A stretch of 22,338 nt of DNA. Origin: a virus. How positions within the stretch are numbered: position 1 is the first letter of the stretch; every line of letters starts with the position of its first letter. Shown piece after piece: positions 7,390-14,218 of the stretch. The DNA lies in IMG/VR virus record IMGVR_UViG_3300048924_000349, positions 1 to 22,338 of that record; one strand, written 5' to 3'. Both the position numbers and the translations under genes were made by a program. The notes beneath the pieces were generated by a model, which did not search any database, was not told the DNA's origin, and saw only the letters and a list, made by a program, of their open reading frames with translations.

Positions 7390-7917
7390 CTATAAATAAT
7401 TAATCTCGCTAGCAACAAACGTTCTTACTTCATTCAAATGCCTCAAGTTTAATTTTCTAGCTATGATCGCTATGCGAGTGTAAATTGTTTTGTTATTGAC
7501 ATTGGCTAGTTTCGCAACGCTTGATACATCTGTATGTTGAGCTACTGACCAAGCGATTTCTTTATCTTTTCTGGATAGTACTGATAGTTCCGACATCATA
7601 ATTAAGTGTTGCTTTAAATCTGACCAGTCAATAGGCTGTCCATTTTTCAGCAAGTGTATAATGTCAATCAAGTTGTCATCACGTCCGAATGTTGCTAATG
7701 GGCTTAACACTTTTGAATGAACATTAATTCCTTTTAAAATATATATGTACTGGTTGGCTTTGAGTTCGATACCATCTATTTCATCCAGTATTTCTGAAAG
7801 AGATGTAAAGGAGTCAATGTCAACAATGCAAGCATGCGTTTTAGGAAGGATTTCCCTCAGCAAATGAATGAATGCAATTTTGATATAGTTGTTCTTTGTA
7901 AAAATTCTGTGTCGCAT
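7390..7917 (-). CDS. LuxR-type HTH transcriptional regulator
   Basis: A 175-residue protein with a C-terminal LuxR/FixJ-type helix-turn-helix at about residues 110-168: a LSRKDKEIAWSVAQ helix, then DVSSVAKLANVNNKTIYTRI recognition region and ARKLNLRHLNEVRTF. The N-terminal ~100 residues alternate strands and helices (ACIVDIDSF, YIYILKGINV) like a receiver fold, but I do not see the phospho-acceptor and lysine pattern with confidence, so it is probably an atypical or degenerate receiver, as in fimbrial regulators such as FimW. It sits between the EAL gene and the major pilin gene in the same direction. Its ribosome site is weak. It most likely controls this operon; activator versus repressor cannot be told. 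Confidence 0.8.
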   Translation of the reverse strand: MRHRIFTKNNYIKIAFIHLLREILPKTHACIVDIDSFTSLSEILDEIDGIELKANQYIYILKGINVHSKVLSPLATFGRDDNLIDIIHLLKNGQPIDWSDLKQHLIMMSELSVLSRKDKEIAWSVAQHTDVSSVAKLANVNNKTIYTRIAIIARKLNLRHLNEVRTFVASEINYL

Positions 7918-7978
7918 TTAAAGACTAAAACCCATTAATGAGAATCTATTGTGAATTTTGCATATTCTCAATTTTTTG

Positions 7979-8779
7979 TTAAAGATACTTAATGGCAAAG
8001 TGTTCAATACATACTGGACGAGAGAATAAAAATCCCTGACAAGTGAGAACACCTTTCTCTTTAAGCAGTTGATATTGTTCTTCGGTCTCCACTCCTTCAG
8101 CAATAAGCTGCATACCGAGACTCTTAGATAGCAATAAGATTGCATCGAGCACGGTTGAGTAAACCAAAGAGCCATTGCTGATGACAGTAAGACATCTGTC
8201 TATTTTTATTGTGGAAAACCCAGCATGTTCAATGTATTTGAGACATGAACTTCCACTTCCAAAGTCATCAATAGCAAAACGCACGCCTGACGCAGTCAGT
8301 TGTTGCATAGATTCAAGAGCAAAATCATCGAAATCCATGGTTCCGCGTTCCACGATTTCCAGCACTACAGCTATACGGCCTTCAAATGTTTCATTAAAAT
8401 CTGTGACCGCTTCAATTACTCTAGGTGCGTTCAGTTGCCTTGCACAAATATTAAAAGAAAGATAGAAGTCGTTTGGTAAAGCTCCTCTATATCCTTCAAA
8501 AAAGCTTTTAACCCCGGACAGTAGCGCACATGTCACATCATTAATGATCTCACAGGACTCCATGGCAGATAAGTATTTTTCTGGAGAGTAAAGAACGCCA
8601 TCTTTAAGAACTCTCAGTAATACCTCTCCACCAACAATCACGTCATCCTTGTACACCGGCTGAACATAAGGCACAAATTCAGCACCGTTTAGTTCCGCTG
8701 ATAAGATCGTTTCTCTAATCAATGTGCGTGCTTTGATGAATAAACGTTCTGCCTTCATGAGCATTTTGGTGCTTATCAT
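7979..8779 (-). CDS. EAL-domain cyclic-di-GMP phosphodiesterase
   Basis: A 266-residue stand-alone EAL domain protein predicted to hydrolyse c-di-GMP to pGpG in the cytoplasm. GGAG seven bases before the ATG supports the start at 8779. Catalytic-site residues appear complete: E52 in the EVLLR version of the EAL motif, N110 (SFNICARQL), E141 (EIVER), D171-D172 (DDFGSGSS), K192 (KID), E228 (AEGVE) and Q248 (QGFLFSRP). No GGDEF, PAS or membrane segment is visible; about 30 helical residues precede the domain. It is the first gene of the leftward series, 61 bp before the LuxR-like gene. EAL proteins such as FimK and MrkJ are known neighbours of fimbrial operons. Enzyme activity is inferred from motif completeness. 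Confidence 0.93.
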   Translation of the reverse strand: MISTKMLMKAERLFIKARTLIRETILSAELNGAEFVPYVQPVYKDDVIVGGEVLLRVLKDGVLYSPEKYLSAMESCEIINDVTCALLSGVKSFFEGYRGALPNDFYLSFNICARQLNAPRVIEAVTDFNETFEGRIAVVLEIVERGTMDFDDFALESMQQLTASGVRFAIDDFGSGSSCLKYIEHAGFSTIKIDRCLTVISNGSLVYSTVLDAILLLSKSLGMQLIAEGVETEEQYQLLKEKGVLTCQGFLFSRPVCIEHFAIKYL

Positions 8780-9121
8780 TCTTTCGCTCCTTATCTACAA
8801 GATTCGCTACCCGGGATATCGCTTCTTTCCCCGGACTGTGAATGGCGGTAGGGCGGATGACTGCTCCTGGAGATTAAGAACCTGCTCATTCACTTCTGCG
8901 AATAATCCTATCAACCAAAAACGTAATGCAGGTATATGTATCGTGAGTTTGTTAAATTACAAATCAATGTTCTAATAATTCATCCATTTACAAGCAATAT
9001 GACTGCAAAAACTGCTGCTGTGCCTGGCTGTGCTAGGATGAGACTAAGAATTTGATGGGTTTCCGTAAGTTGCAGAAACGAGAGATACCATTCAGTTACC
9101 ATCATGGATAAGGAGTCAGAG
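8780..9121. promoter_or_regulatory. Divergent control region between EAL gene and ToxR-like gene
   Basis: This 342-bp gene-free region separates the leftward fimbrial series from the rightward regulator pair, so it should hold promoters for both. It contains GTGAATG (8838-8844) and its inverted copy CATTCAC (8887-8893), 42 bp apart. The 10-mer AGTGAATGAG, read on the minus strand at 8885-8894, is identical to 7324-7333 in the pilin leader. The right part (8935-8990) is very AT-rich. I could not fix exact promoters. Confidence 0.55.
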
Positions 9122-9931
9122 ATGGTTTTCGTGATTGATAATAGGGTTTACTATCGCTCGGAAGATGGTGCTATATGGCCATCCGGAGACGAGGGCTCTA
9201 CTGTCATTCTGACCCTGACAATGAACAGACTTCTTGCATGTCTTCTGGAAAAGCATGGTCAGGTTCTGACGCGAAATGAACTTCTGTATAGCGTATGGGA
9301 TGCTCATGGTCTCCGTTCTTCTAGTCACACGCTAAACAAATACATCTCCGAACTTAGAAAGCATTTCGTACAGTTTGGGATTGTCGAGGAGTGTATTACT
9401 ACCGTGCCTCGCGTTGGTTTTATGTTTAATAGTGAAGTCGAGGTAAGGGTTCTGACTCAATCCACTATTGAGCATGAGTCTCGGTTGGAAGATGGAAACA
9501 ATGAAGCGAAAGTAGTAAAAGAAAGCTCGCCCGTGCGAGTTAAATATAGAAAATTACCTATCTCTCTGGCATTGGCAACCGTTTTAATAAGCGCGTTCTT
9601 GATTACGTTAGGGCTTAGGGTTCCATCAAAAGATTTGGCTCAGGTAAGAGAATTGAAGACTTATTTTCTCTTTAACTATGGGTCGTGCCCTGTATACACT
9701 GTACAAAGAAACTCCGCATCGCTTTCTGAACAAAAAAAAGACTTGTTCATCGAGTTGGCAAAGGCCAATGGAATTGACTGTCTGGACGGAACCTCATTCT
9801 TGTATCAGGTTTCTGAGTCATATCTTTATGGCAACAAGGGACGAGCTTTCATCAGTCGGTGTACTTCAAGAAACGATAAATACATCTCCTGTCTGAATAA
9901 CTATTGGAATGGTTATGAACGCACTCACTAA
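9122..9931 (+). CDS. ToxR-like membrane-bound winged-helix regulator (MarT/YqeI type)
   Basis: A 269-residue one-component regulator. The ATG at 9122 is chosen because AAGGAG lies six bases upstream; the frame also has an ATG at 9104 that would place this site inside the gene. Residues 1-105 form an OmpR/ToxR-type winged helix (LTLTMNRLLACLLEKHGQVL, RNELLYSVWD, SSSHTLNKYISELRKHF, TTVPRVGFMF wing). A charged linker follows, then one membrane segment at about 145-166 and a periplasmic domain of about 100 residues with four cysteines (C189, C220, C247, C257) that could form disulfides. The length equals that remembered for E. coli YqeI, and the next gene is FidL-like, the arrangement known for marT-fidL and yqeI-yqeJ. 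It probably regulates the divergent fimbrial genes; this is inferred from position. Confidence 0.88.
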   Translation: MVFVIDNRVYYRSEDGAIWPSGDEGSTVILTLTMNRLLACLLEKHGQVLTRNELLYSVWDAHGLRSSSHTLNKYISELRKHFVQFGIVEECITTVPRVGFMFNSEVEVRVLTQSTIEHESRLEDGNNEAKVVKESSPVRVKYRKLPISLALATVLISAFLITLGLRVPSKDLAQVRELKTYFLFNYGSCPVYTVQRNSASLSEQKKDLFIELAKANGIDCLDGTSFLYQVSESYLYGNKGRAFISRCTSRNDKYISCLNNYWNGYERTH

Positions 9932-10406
9932 AAAAACAGGGTTGATTGCTATACTTCTACTCACAGTTCTTGCGTTATCTGTTTGGTTCTATGTGCACAA
10001 ACGGCAGAATCAAAACTATCTGAAAGTTAACTGCTCAACGATTTTACGCTATAACCATCAAGAGCCAGATTTCGTTGCGACGTTGGACATGGTTTTTCGT
10101 TTAGATGAAAACCATGACGGACAAGCTGTCTTGTCAGGAAATATTCGCTCTGAAACAGGGGCGCAAGTTATATCTCGAACAATTTTGTTTAATTATGAAA
10201 TGGACAGGCCTGGTGAGATCTCCATTATGGATACGCGTTACGTAAAAACTCACCGCGACACCGCTGATGAAGAGAGCTTCAAAAACAGCTTCTTTTATGT
10301 CCCGGATGGAACGGCTCGCCAGCTGAGAGTTGAGCCTTCCAGTAATGGTTGGTTGATAGGAAACTTACAGTCGCCATTTGCTCTGTGCGTGAACAGAGAA
10401 GGTTAA
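9909..10406 (+). CDS. FidL-like inner-membrane protein
   Basis: A 165-residue protein whose start overlaps the end of the ToxR-like gene by 23 bp, so the pair is co-translated. An ATG two codons downstream (9915) is an equally possible start. One N-terminal membrane segment (about residues 11-28, LIAILLLTVLALSVWFY) anchors a periplasmic domain of about 130 residues with two cysteines (C42 and C160) and a SPFALCVN ending. This layout and the conserved-looking blocks (VLSGNIRSETG, DGTARQLRVEPSSNGWLIG) resemble the FidL-like family encoded next to MarT/YqeI-type regulators. The role is probably to modulate its partner, by analogy with ToxS, but that is inference. Confidence 0.82.
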   Translation: MVMNALTKKTGLIAILLLTVLALSVWFYVHKRQNQNYLKVNCSTILRYNHQEPDFVATLDMVFRLDENHDGQAVLSGNIRSETGAQVISRTILFNYEMDRPGEISIMDTRYVKTHRDTADEESFKNSFFYVPDGTARQLRVEPSSNGWLIGNLQSPFALCVNREG

Positions 10407-10417
10407 AACATTTCATT

Positions 10418-10450
10418 TCTGCTGCGGGTAGATTCCACGCCCGCAGCAGA
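10418..10450. terminator. Perfect 11-bp palindrome after the FidL-like gene (terminator-like)
   Basis: TCTGCTGCGGG (10418-10428) pairs perfectly with CCCGCAGCAGA (10440-10450) around an 11-base loop, starting 12 bp after the FidL-like stop. It is GC-rich and stable, but no T-run follows on the plus strand, so it is not a classic intrinsic terminator. It may shield the mRNA end, or mark the right edge of the cargo block. Confidence 0.5.
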
Positions 10451-10590
10451 GCCACACACAATTCTGATTTTCGCCCCGATTTCCAATCCTCAAAAACCTT
10501 AAGCTCCATTATGTCCACGGTAAGATGCTGTCTGTAGTTTGTCAGGCGGTTTCGTCATCATGGTGTTTTGGGTTGGGTGCCCTTAAAGCG
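10451..10590. other. Gene-free segment at the right cargo boundary
   Basis: No convincing gene is seen here on either strand. The segment lies between the palindrome after the regulator pair and the SOS promoter of the dinI-like gene. The change from cargo to phage sequence must lie within it, but no target-site duplication or integrase core can be recognised. Confidence 0.4.
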
Positions 10591-10641
10591 TTGCAAAATC
10601 CGCGAGATATGTTTATAAATATACTGTATATACATACAGTA
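10591..10641 (+). promoter_or_regulatory. SOS promoter with LexA box for the dinI-like gene
   Basis: A -35 TTGCAA (10591-10596) and a -10 TATAAA (10614-10619) are spaced by 17 bp. Immediately downstream, 10622-10641 reads TACTGTATATACATACAGTA, which fits the LexA consensus CTG-N10-CAG and has symmetric TA flanks. LexA bound here would cover the start site. GGAGGG precedes the ATG at 10661. Confidence 0.92.
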
Positions 10642-10660
10642 ATTCATTGCGGAGGGAAAA

Positions 10661-10885
10661 ATGAAAATCGAGCTAACCATTGATCGCATGAAGAAACTTC
10701 CTGATGGAGCTATACCTGCGCTCGAGTCAGAACTGCTCAAAAGACTCAGCAAACAGTTTGATGACTGCCAGCTAACGATCAAGCGTGCCGGTAATGATGG
10801 TTTGACTGTTTTTGGGGGCGATAAGAAAGAGATTGAGCATATCGTGCAGGAGACCTGGGAAAGCGCGGACGAGTGGTTTTATTAA
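10661..10885 (+). CDS. DinI-like SOS protein
   Basis: A 74-residue member of the DinI family, small proteins that bind RecA and modulate its filament and coprotease activity. The pattern matches DinI along its length: MKIELTI start, a LPDGAIPALESELLKRL helix, the LTVFGG strand, and the diagnostic acidic C-terminal helix ending QETWESADEWFY (DinI has QETWESADDWF). It has its own LexA-controlled promoter and a strong GGAGGG ribosome site. In lambdoid prophages such genes couple phage behaviour to DNA damage. It is the first identifiable phage gene right of the fimbrial block. Confidence 0.92.
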   Translation: MKIELTIDRMKKLPDGAIPALESELLKRLSKQFDDCQLTIKRAGNDGLTVFGGDKKEIEHIVQETWESADEWFY

Positions 10886-10991
10886 TCGCGTGAATTTTAC
10901 TGGAGCAGTTTCAAAGAGTATCGCTGTTTGCGTTCCCCTGGCTGTTCCCGATTACTGTTTACCGCGTCAATAAGTCGCTCTGGGGGAAATA

Positions 10992-11234
10992 GTGTGTAGT
11001 GCAGATGCCTTTAATGCAGATGATCAATGGTACGACGTGGTCAGAAGGGCCGATAACGCAGTTATCTATAGCTTCCCGGCGGAAGGGAGATATCTGGTTT
11101 ATCGAGTAAATGGAATAGTTTCATTACGACCGTTACTCGAAGAGGAAGAAATCTTCACTTTCAACGGGTTTATGCAATTTGCAAAACGACTGGGGTACCG
11201 AGTAACACCACCGTCTGATATTATTCTTTCATAG
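10992..11234 (+). CDS. Small hypothetical phage protein
   Basis: An 80-residue ORF starting with GTG, preceded by GGGGG five bases upstream. It is acidic, soluble and compact, with alternating strands (AVIYSFPAEGRYLVYRVNGIV) and a C-terminal helix (FNGFMQFAKRLGYRV). No family is recognised. It stands between the dinI-like gene and the DUF1367 gene, where lambdoid phages carry variable nin-type genes, and runs in the same direction. Confidence 0.7.
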   Translation: MCSADAFNADDQWYDVVRRADNAVIYSFPAEGRYLVYRVNGIVSLRPLLEEEEIFTFNGFMQFAKRLGYRVTPPSDIILS

Positions 11235-11273
11235 GCCTGAACAACCTATACCTGATGCGCCACGGAGAGAACC

Positions 11274-11876
11274 ATGGCGCTAGAATTACAACTTATCAAA
11301 CACCATTCAGGAATACTGATCCCGGCAACGCCCGAGACCAGGGATATCCTTCAATCCAAAACCCGGCTCGGCGATGTTCTTGTTGCCGAGTTCAGGCGGG
11401 TACGAAATCCGGCATTCCACCGGCGCTTTTTCGCGCTTCTCAATCTCGGTTTTGAATACTGGGAACCAACCGGCGGGGCTATCTCTAGCAACGAGCGGAA
11501 GCTGATCACCGGCTACGCAAAATTCCTGGCTTCATATGGCGGGAACGAGGGGGCTCTGATCGATGCTGCTGAACAGTACCTGGAACAGGTTGCTTATCGG
11601 CGCGTCACGAATGGCATTAGCCTGTGCAAATCCTTCGATGCTTACCGCTCTTGGGTAATCGTCGAGGCAGGGCACTTTGATGCCATTCAGCTACCAGACG
11701 GCACACTCAAAAAACATCCACGTAGCATCTCATTCGCCAACATGGACGAGCTCGAGTTTCAGCAACTCTATAAGGCCGCGCTCGATGTTCTTTGGCGCTG
11801 GGTCCTGTCCCGTTCATTCCGCAGTCGTGATGAGGCAGAAAATGTCGCCGCTCAGCTGCTTGGCTTTGCGGGGTGA
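11274..11876 (+). CDS. DUF1367 family phage protein
   Basis: A 200-residue protein of the DUF1367 type, common in the nin region of enterobacterial lambdoid phages and of unknown function. The recognisable block is FRRVRNPAFHRRFFALLNLGFEYWEP, interrupted in other members only by small changes, and the N-terminus (IKHHSGILIPATPETRD) also fits. GGAGAGAACC precedes the ATG. The stop overlaps the next gene in a TGATG arrangement. It is basic and aromatic-rich with no membrane segment. DNA-related function is only a guess from context. Confidence 0.88.
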   Translation: MALELQLIKHHSGILIPATPETRDILQSKTRLGDVLVAEFRRVRNPAFHRRFFALLNLGFEYWEPTGGAISSNERKLITGYAKFLASYGGNEGALIDAAEQYLEQVAYRRVTNGISLCKSFDAYRSWVIVEAGHFDAIQLPDGTLKKHPRSISFANMDELEFQQLYKAALDVLWRWVLSRSFRSRDEAENVAAQLLGFAG

Positions 11877-12082
11877 TGGGGATGAAACATTCTTGGTTCC
11901 ACCACACCGATTGCAGCACCGAACAGGCCGACGAGCTGGTTAAACGTTACAAAGCGCGCGGCGTCCGGGTTGAGCGTAGTCTAAACCAGGATTACGTGAC
12001 CTGGACTGTCAGTGCATTCCTTCCAACCTCAAATACACCAGCGCGCCCGGATAGCCGCTGGCGAAACCGGACGTGGGGGTGA
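11876..12082 (+). CDS. Small conserved-looking phage protein between DUF1367 gene and rusA
   Basis: A 68-residue ORF coupled to the DUF1367 gene: its ATG at 11876 overlaps the upstream TGA. Another in-frame ATG at 11882 (after GGGG) and a GTG at 11873 are alternatives. The protein has a histidine-rich start ([10 protein letters not shown]), a helix with paired charges ([20 protein letters not shown]) and a strand ([10 protein letters not shown]), then a basic tail. No function recognised. It overlaps the rusA start region, in keeping with tightly packed phage early genes. Confidence 0.75.
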   Translation: MGMKHSWFHHTDCSTEQADELVKRYKARGVRVERSLNQDYVTWTVSAFLPTSNTPARPDSRWRNRTWG

Positions 12083-12084
12083 GC

Positions 12085-12447
12085 GTGAAGACGTATCAAA
12101 TCACTTTGCCCTGGCCGCCGAGCAATAACAGGTATTACCGCCACAACCGCGGGCGTACGCATATTAGTGCTGATGGCGTCGCGTACCGCTATGCCGTGGC
12201 CAGTGTCATTCGAAGCGTCCGGCTAAATATCCGAACGGCTGCACCACTCAAAATCCGAATTGAATGTCATATGCCCGACCGCCGGCGCCGCGATCTGGAT
12301 AACCTGCAGAAAGCTGCATTCGACGCTTTAACCAAGGCGGGATTCTGGCTGGATGACTGCCAGGTTGTCGACTATCGCGTTGTGAAAAAGCCTGTCGTTA
12401 AGGGCGGGAAATTAGAACTCACCATTACCGAGCTGGAGACCGCATGA
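12085..12447 (+). CDS. rusA: Holliday junction resolvase RusA
   Basis: A 120-residue RusA-type endonuclease that resolves Holliday junctions and branched replication intermediates. The GTG at 12085 gives exactly the RusA length and the usual [21 protein letters not shown]-terminus, with GGGGG upstream; GTGs at 12073 and 12079 are alternatives. The catalytic aspartates fall at the known positions D70 and D72 ([15 protein letters not shown]) and D91 (WLDDCQVVD). Basic residues surround them. Its stop overlaps the start of the antiterminator gene (ATGA). Looks intact. Confidence 0.95.
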   Translation: MKTYQITLPWPPSNNRYYRHNRGRTHISADGVAYRYAVASVIRSVRLNIRTAAPLKIRIECHMPDRRRRDLDNLQKAAFDALTKAGFWLDDCQVVDYRVVKKPVVKGGKLELTITELETA

Positions 12448-13277
12448 ACCTTGAAAACACCCTCAAATATCACTTCGCCAAATCGACAATGATTAATGAT
12501 TCTCCGCGTGCAACGGCGTCAGACTCATTAACCGGGACGGATATTATGGCCGCTATGGGCATGACGCAGGAACGGGCAGCCTTGGGTTACAGCGCTTTTC
12601 TCGGGAAGATGGGTATCAGCAAGAATGACCGGGAGAGGGCGATCGAATTGCTGGCCCAGTATGCGCTGACCAGGTGCGATCGGGTGGCTGCACTGCGCAA
12701 ACTGGATGCCGGGGTTAAGCCACTGGTGATGCATCAGCTGGCCACCTTCGCGTTCGAGGACTATTCCCGCAGCGCCGCCAGCGTGAAGCAGTGCGATGGC
12801 TGCAATGGGGAAGGGTTTATAGACGCTGAGGTTTTCAGCATGAAGTCTCACACTCCGGCAAAAGAGAAGAAGTTCGTGAAGATGTCTTTGCATATGGGTG
12901 TCGAGAATATTCGACCTTCGGAGTATGAGGTGCGCAGGCAGGTCATGGAGGTAGCGCGCGTTCTATGCCCTCAGTGTAAGGGTAAGAAGGTTGTAAGTTG
13001 CGCCTGTAAAGATTGCCATGGACGTGGGAAAGCCGTTAATCAGGTTCTTACAGAACAGCAGGGTGTTCCGGTTCTGGCTGATTGCAAGCGCTGCAGCGGG
13101 CGCGGGTATGAACGAATTCCATCAACTGAGGCTTACGCCGCGATGTGCCAGATAACGGATGCAATCACCCTCGATACCTGGAAGAAGTCTGTTAAGCCAT
13201 TCTACGACCAGCTCATCACCAAGTTTGATATCGAAGAGGCGTGGGCTGATGCGCAGCTGAAGCAGATAACAAAATAG
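12444..13277 (+). CDS. Q: Late-gene antiterminator Q
   Basis: A 277-residue Q-type antitermination protein, which loads onto RNA polymerase paused at the late promoter and lets it read through terminators into lysis and head genes. The length and central zinc-binding pattern fit the larger Q family (as in phage 82): [24 protein letters not shown] and CKRCSGRG repeat the CxxCxGxG module. Flanks are helical. It is translationally coupled to rusA and is followed directly by a PR'-like promoter and a terminator, its expected target. No defect seen. Confidence 0.92.
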   Translation: MNLENTLKYHFAKSTMINDSPRATASDSLTGTDIMAAMGMTQERAALGYSAFLGKMGISKNDRERAIELLAQYALTRCDRVAALRKLDAGVKPLVMHQLATFAFEDYSRSAASVKQCDGCNGEGFIDAEVFSMKSHTPAKEKKFVKMSLHMGVENIRPSEYEVRRQVMEVARVLCPQCKGKKVVSCACKDCHGRGKAVNQVLTEQQGVPVLADCKRCSGRGYERIPSTEAYAAMCQITDAITLDTWKKSVKPFYDQLITKFDIEEAWADAQLKQITK

Positions 13278-13299
13278 GGCGTGAATTTATCGTGAGCTA

Positions 13300-13345
13300 T
13301 TTACTTTTCCCGAAACTGTGGTAATTTTGCTCTAACGATGGGTTA
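13300..13345 (+). promoter_or_regulatory. Predicted late promoter PR' with Q-utilisation region
   Basis: A -35 TTTACT (13300-13305) and -10 TAATTT (13322-13327), 16 bp apart, are followed by GCTCTAACGATGGGTTATTG. The lambda PR' start region reads nearly the same (GACTCAACGATGGGTTAATT), so transcription probably starts near 13334 and pauses shortly after. The Q-binding element should lie between -35 and -10. Assignment rests on this similarity and the position after Q. Confidence 0.75.
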
Positions 13346-13359
13346 TTGCCTTCGTTTAA

Positions 13360-13389
13360 AGCCCTGCGGTTAACCCCGTGGGGCTTTTT
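13360..13389 (+). terminator. Intrinsic terminator after the late promoter (tR'-like)
   Basis: AGCCCTGCGG (13360-13369) pairs with CCGTGGGGCT (13376-13385), two pairs being G-T, around a 6-base loop, followed by TTTTT. It lies only about 26-55 bases after the predicted late start, so without Q the late transcript would be very short. Antitermination by Q at this site is the expected late switch. Confidence 0.88.
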
Positions 13390-13467
13390 GCTTCTGGCGA
13401 TTTAAGAATTATTGAAGAGCTAGCGCTGTAACGGAAAAAAAGTGATACTTCGCCAGTTGCGAGCCTT

Positions 13468-13761
13468 TTAGTATCCATGGAAGAAGTAGCGAATCTTCAA
13501 GCCGATAAACTTCAACACTGGCCAGACATAATGTTGGATTAAAAATAGGACAGGTGGAACAACTAATGTCGCTCCAGTTGCGCAGAGTGCGTATACCGCC
13601 GAGTCCTTTGCGATTAATGAGTAATTTAGGTTAAGTGTTTCAAGATTAATTGCATTGGCTGTACTCGAACCTACAAATCCAGAGCCAAAAACTACCAGAA
13701 ACACATAAAGTGATACTGTTATGAGCCTTAAAATTAACCGAATGTATTTCACGATGAACAC
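13468..13761 (-). CDS. Putative small membrane protein on the antisense strand
   Basis: A 97-residue ORF opposite to the late operon, between the tR'-like terminator and the holin. A GTG at 13761 is taken as start; GTG at 13752, preceded by AGGTG, is an alternative. It has two hydrophobic segments, about residues 9-33 (LILRLITVSLYVFLVVFGSG) and 56-80 (AVYALCATGATLVVPPVLFL), with basic residues at both ends (IRLILR, LKIRYFFHGY). No family recognised. Location and orientation fit a moron expressed from the prophage, such as an exclusion factor, but there is no direct evidence of function. Confidence 0.5.
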   Translation of the reverse strand: MFIVKYIRLILRLITVSLYVFLVVFGSGFVGSSTANAINLETLNLNYSLIAKDSAVYALCATGATLVVPPVLFLIQHYVWPVLKFIGLKIRYFFHGY

Positions 13762-13864
13762 CTGCTGATTGATGTCATCGTTTTACACAAATGCCATCTG
13801 TTTAGCTAGCTTATAGGTCGCTTGGTTCTAAATAATATCCTGTTCATTGCCTTACCCTCACATT

Positions 13865-13886
13865 GCCAGCCTGTCGCTGGCTTTTT
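13865..13886 (+). terminator. Intrinsic terminator upstream of the holin
   Basis: GCCAGC (13865-13870) and GCTGGC (13876-13881) form a perfect stem with a 5-base loop, followed by TTTTT. It is a second barrier between the late promoter and the lysis genes, to be overridden by Q-modified polymerase. Confidence 0.85.
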
Positions 13887-13993
13887 AATTTCAGGCTCCA
13901 GGAACCATCATCGACACGCCTTTTTGTTAAATCGTCCCGACGGACTGACCCCTTTCAAACACACAGCACCCGCTAACTACGCGAGGTGAGAGT

Positions 13994-14218
13994 ATGTATC
14001 GCATGGACAAACTAACCACCGGTGCTGCTTACGGCGCTTCAGCCGGTAGCATCCTAAACGGCATGCTGAATGCCTACAGCCCCGAGCAGTGGAACGCTAT
14101 CGGTGTGCTGGTGGGCATCATCGTCGCCGTACTGACGTATCTGACAAATCTCTATTTCAAGATCCGTGAAGACAACCGTCGCAACAGGAGCCGAGATGAA
14201 CCCGACACTCAGAAATAA
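13994..14218 (+). CDS. Pinholin-type holin (phage 21 S-like)
   Basis: A 74-residue class II holin with two membrane segments (about 10-27 and 35-55) and a basic tail. It resembles phage 21 [17 protein letters not shown], then [13 protein letters not shown] and [14 protein letters not shown]. The start carries the dual-start arrangement of S21: M1 and M4 with a basic residue between (MYRM), which in phage 21 gives antiholin and holin forms. GAGGTGAGAGT precedes the ATG. The first segment is Gly/Ala/Ser-rich, as needed to leave the membrane. It overlaps the endolysin start by 23 bp. Holin plus SAR endolysin is the expected pairing. Confidence 0.92.
   Translation: MYRMDKLTTGAAYGASAGSILNGMLNAYSPEQWNAIGVLVGIIVAVLTYLTNLYFKIREDNRRNRSRDEPDTQK

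Noticed and set aside
7939-7970. TGAGAAT/ATTCTCA hairpin followed by a T-run between the EAL and LuxR-like genes
   Set aside because: The T-run is on the plus strand, where no gene is expected to need a terminator; in the transcribed leftward direction it would not terminate.
10279-10518. 79-residue minus-strand ORF
   Set aside because: It overlaps most of the 3' end of the FidL-like gene, spans the palindrome at 10418-10450, and shows no ribosome site good enough or protein-like pattern to prefer it.
1802-10519. ATGTCCACG shared by the left (1802-1810) and right (10511-10519) cargo edges, as a target-site duplication
   Set aside because: The left copy lies inside the adhesin coding region, and a 9-bp match somewhere within two flexible 200-bp edges is not rare; no transposase or terminal inverted repeats support it.
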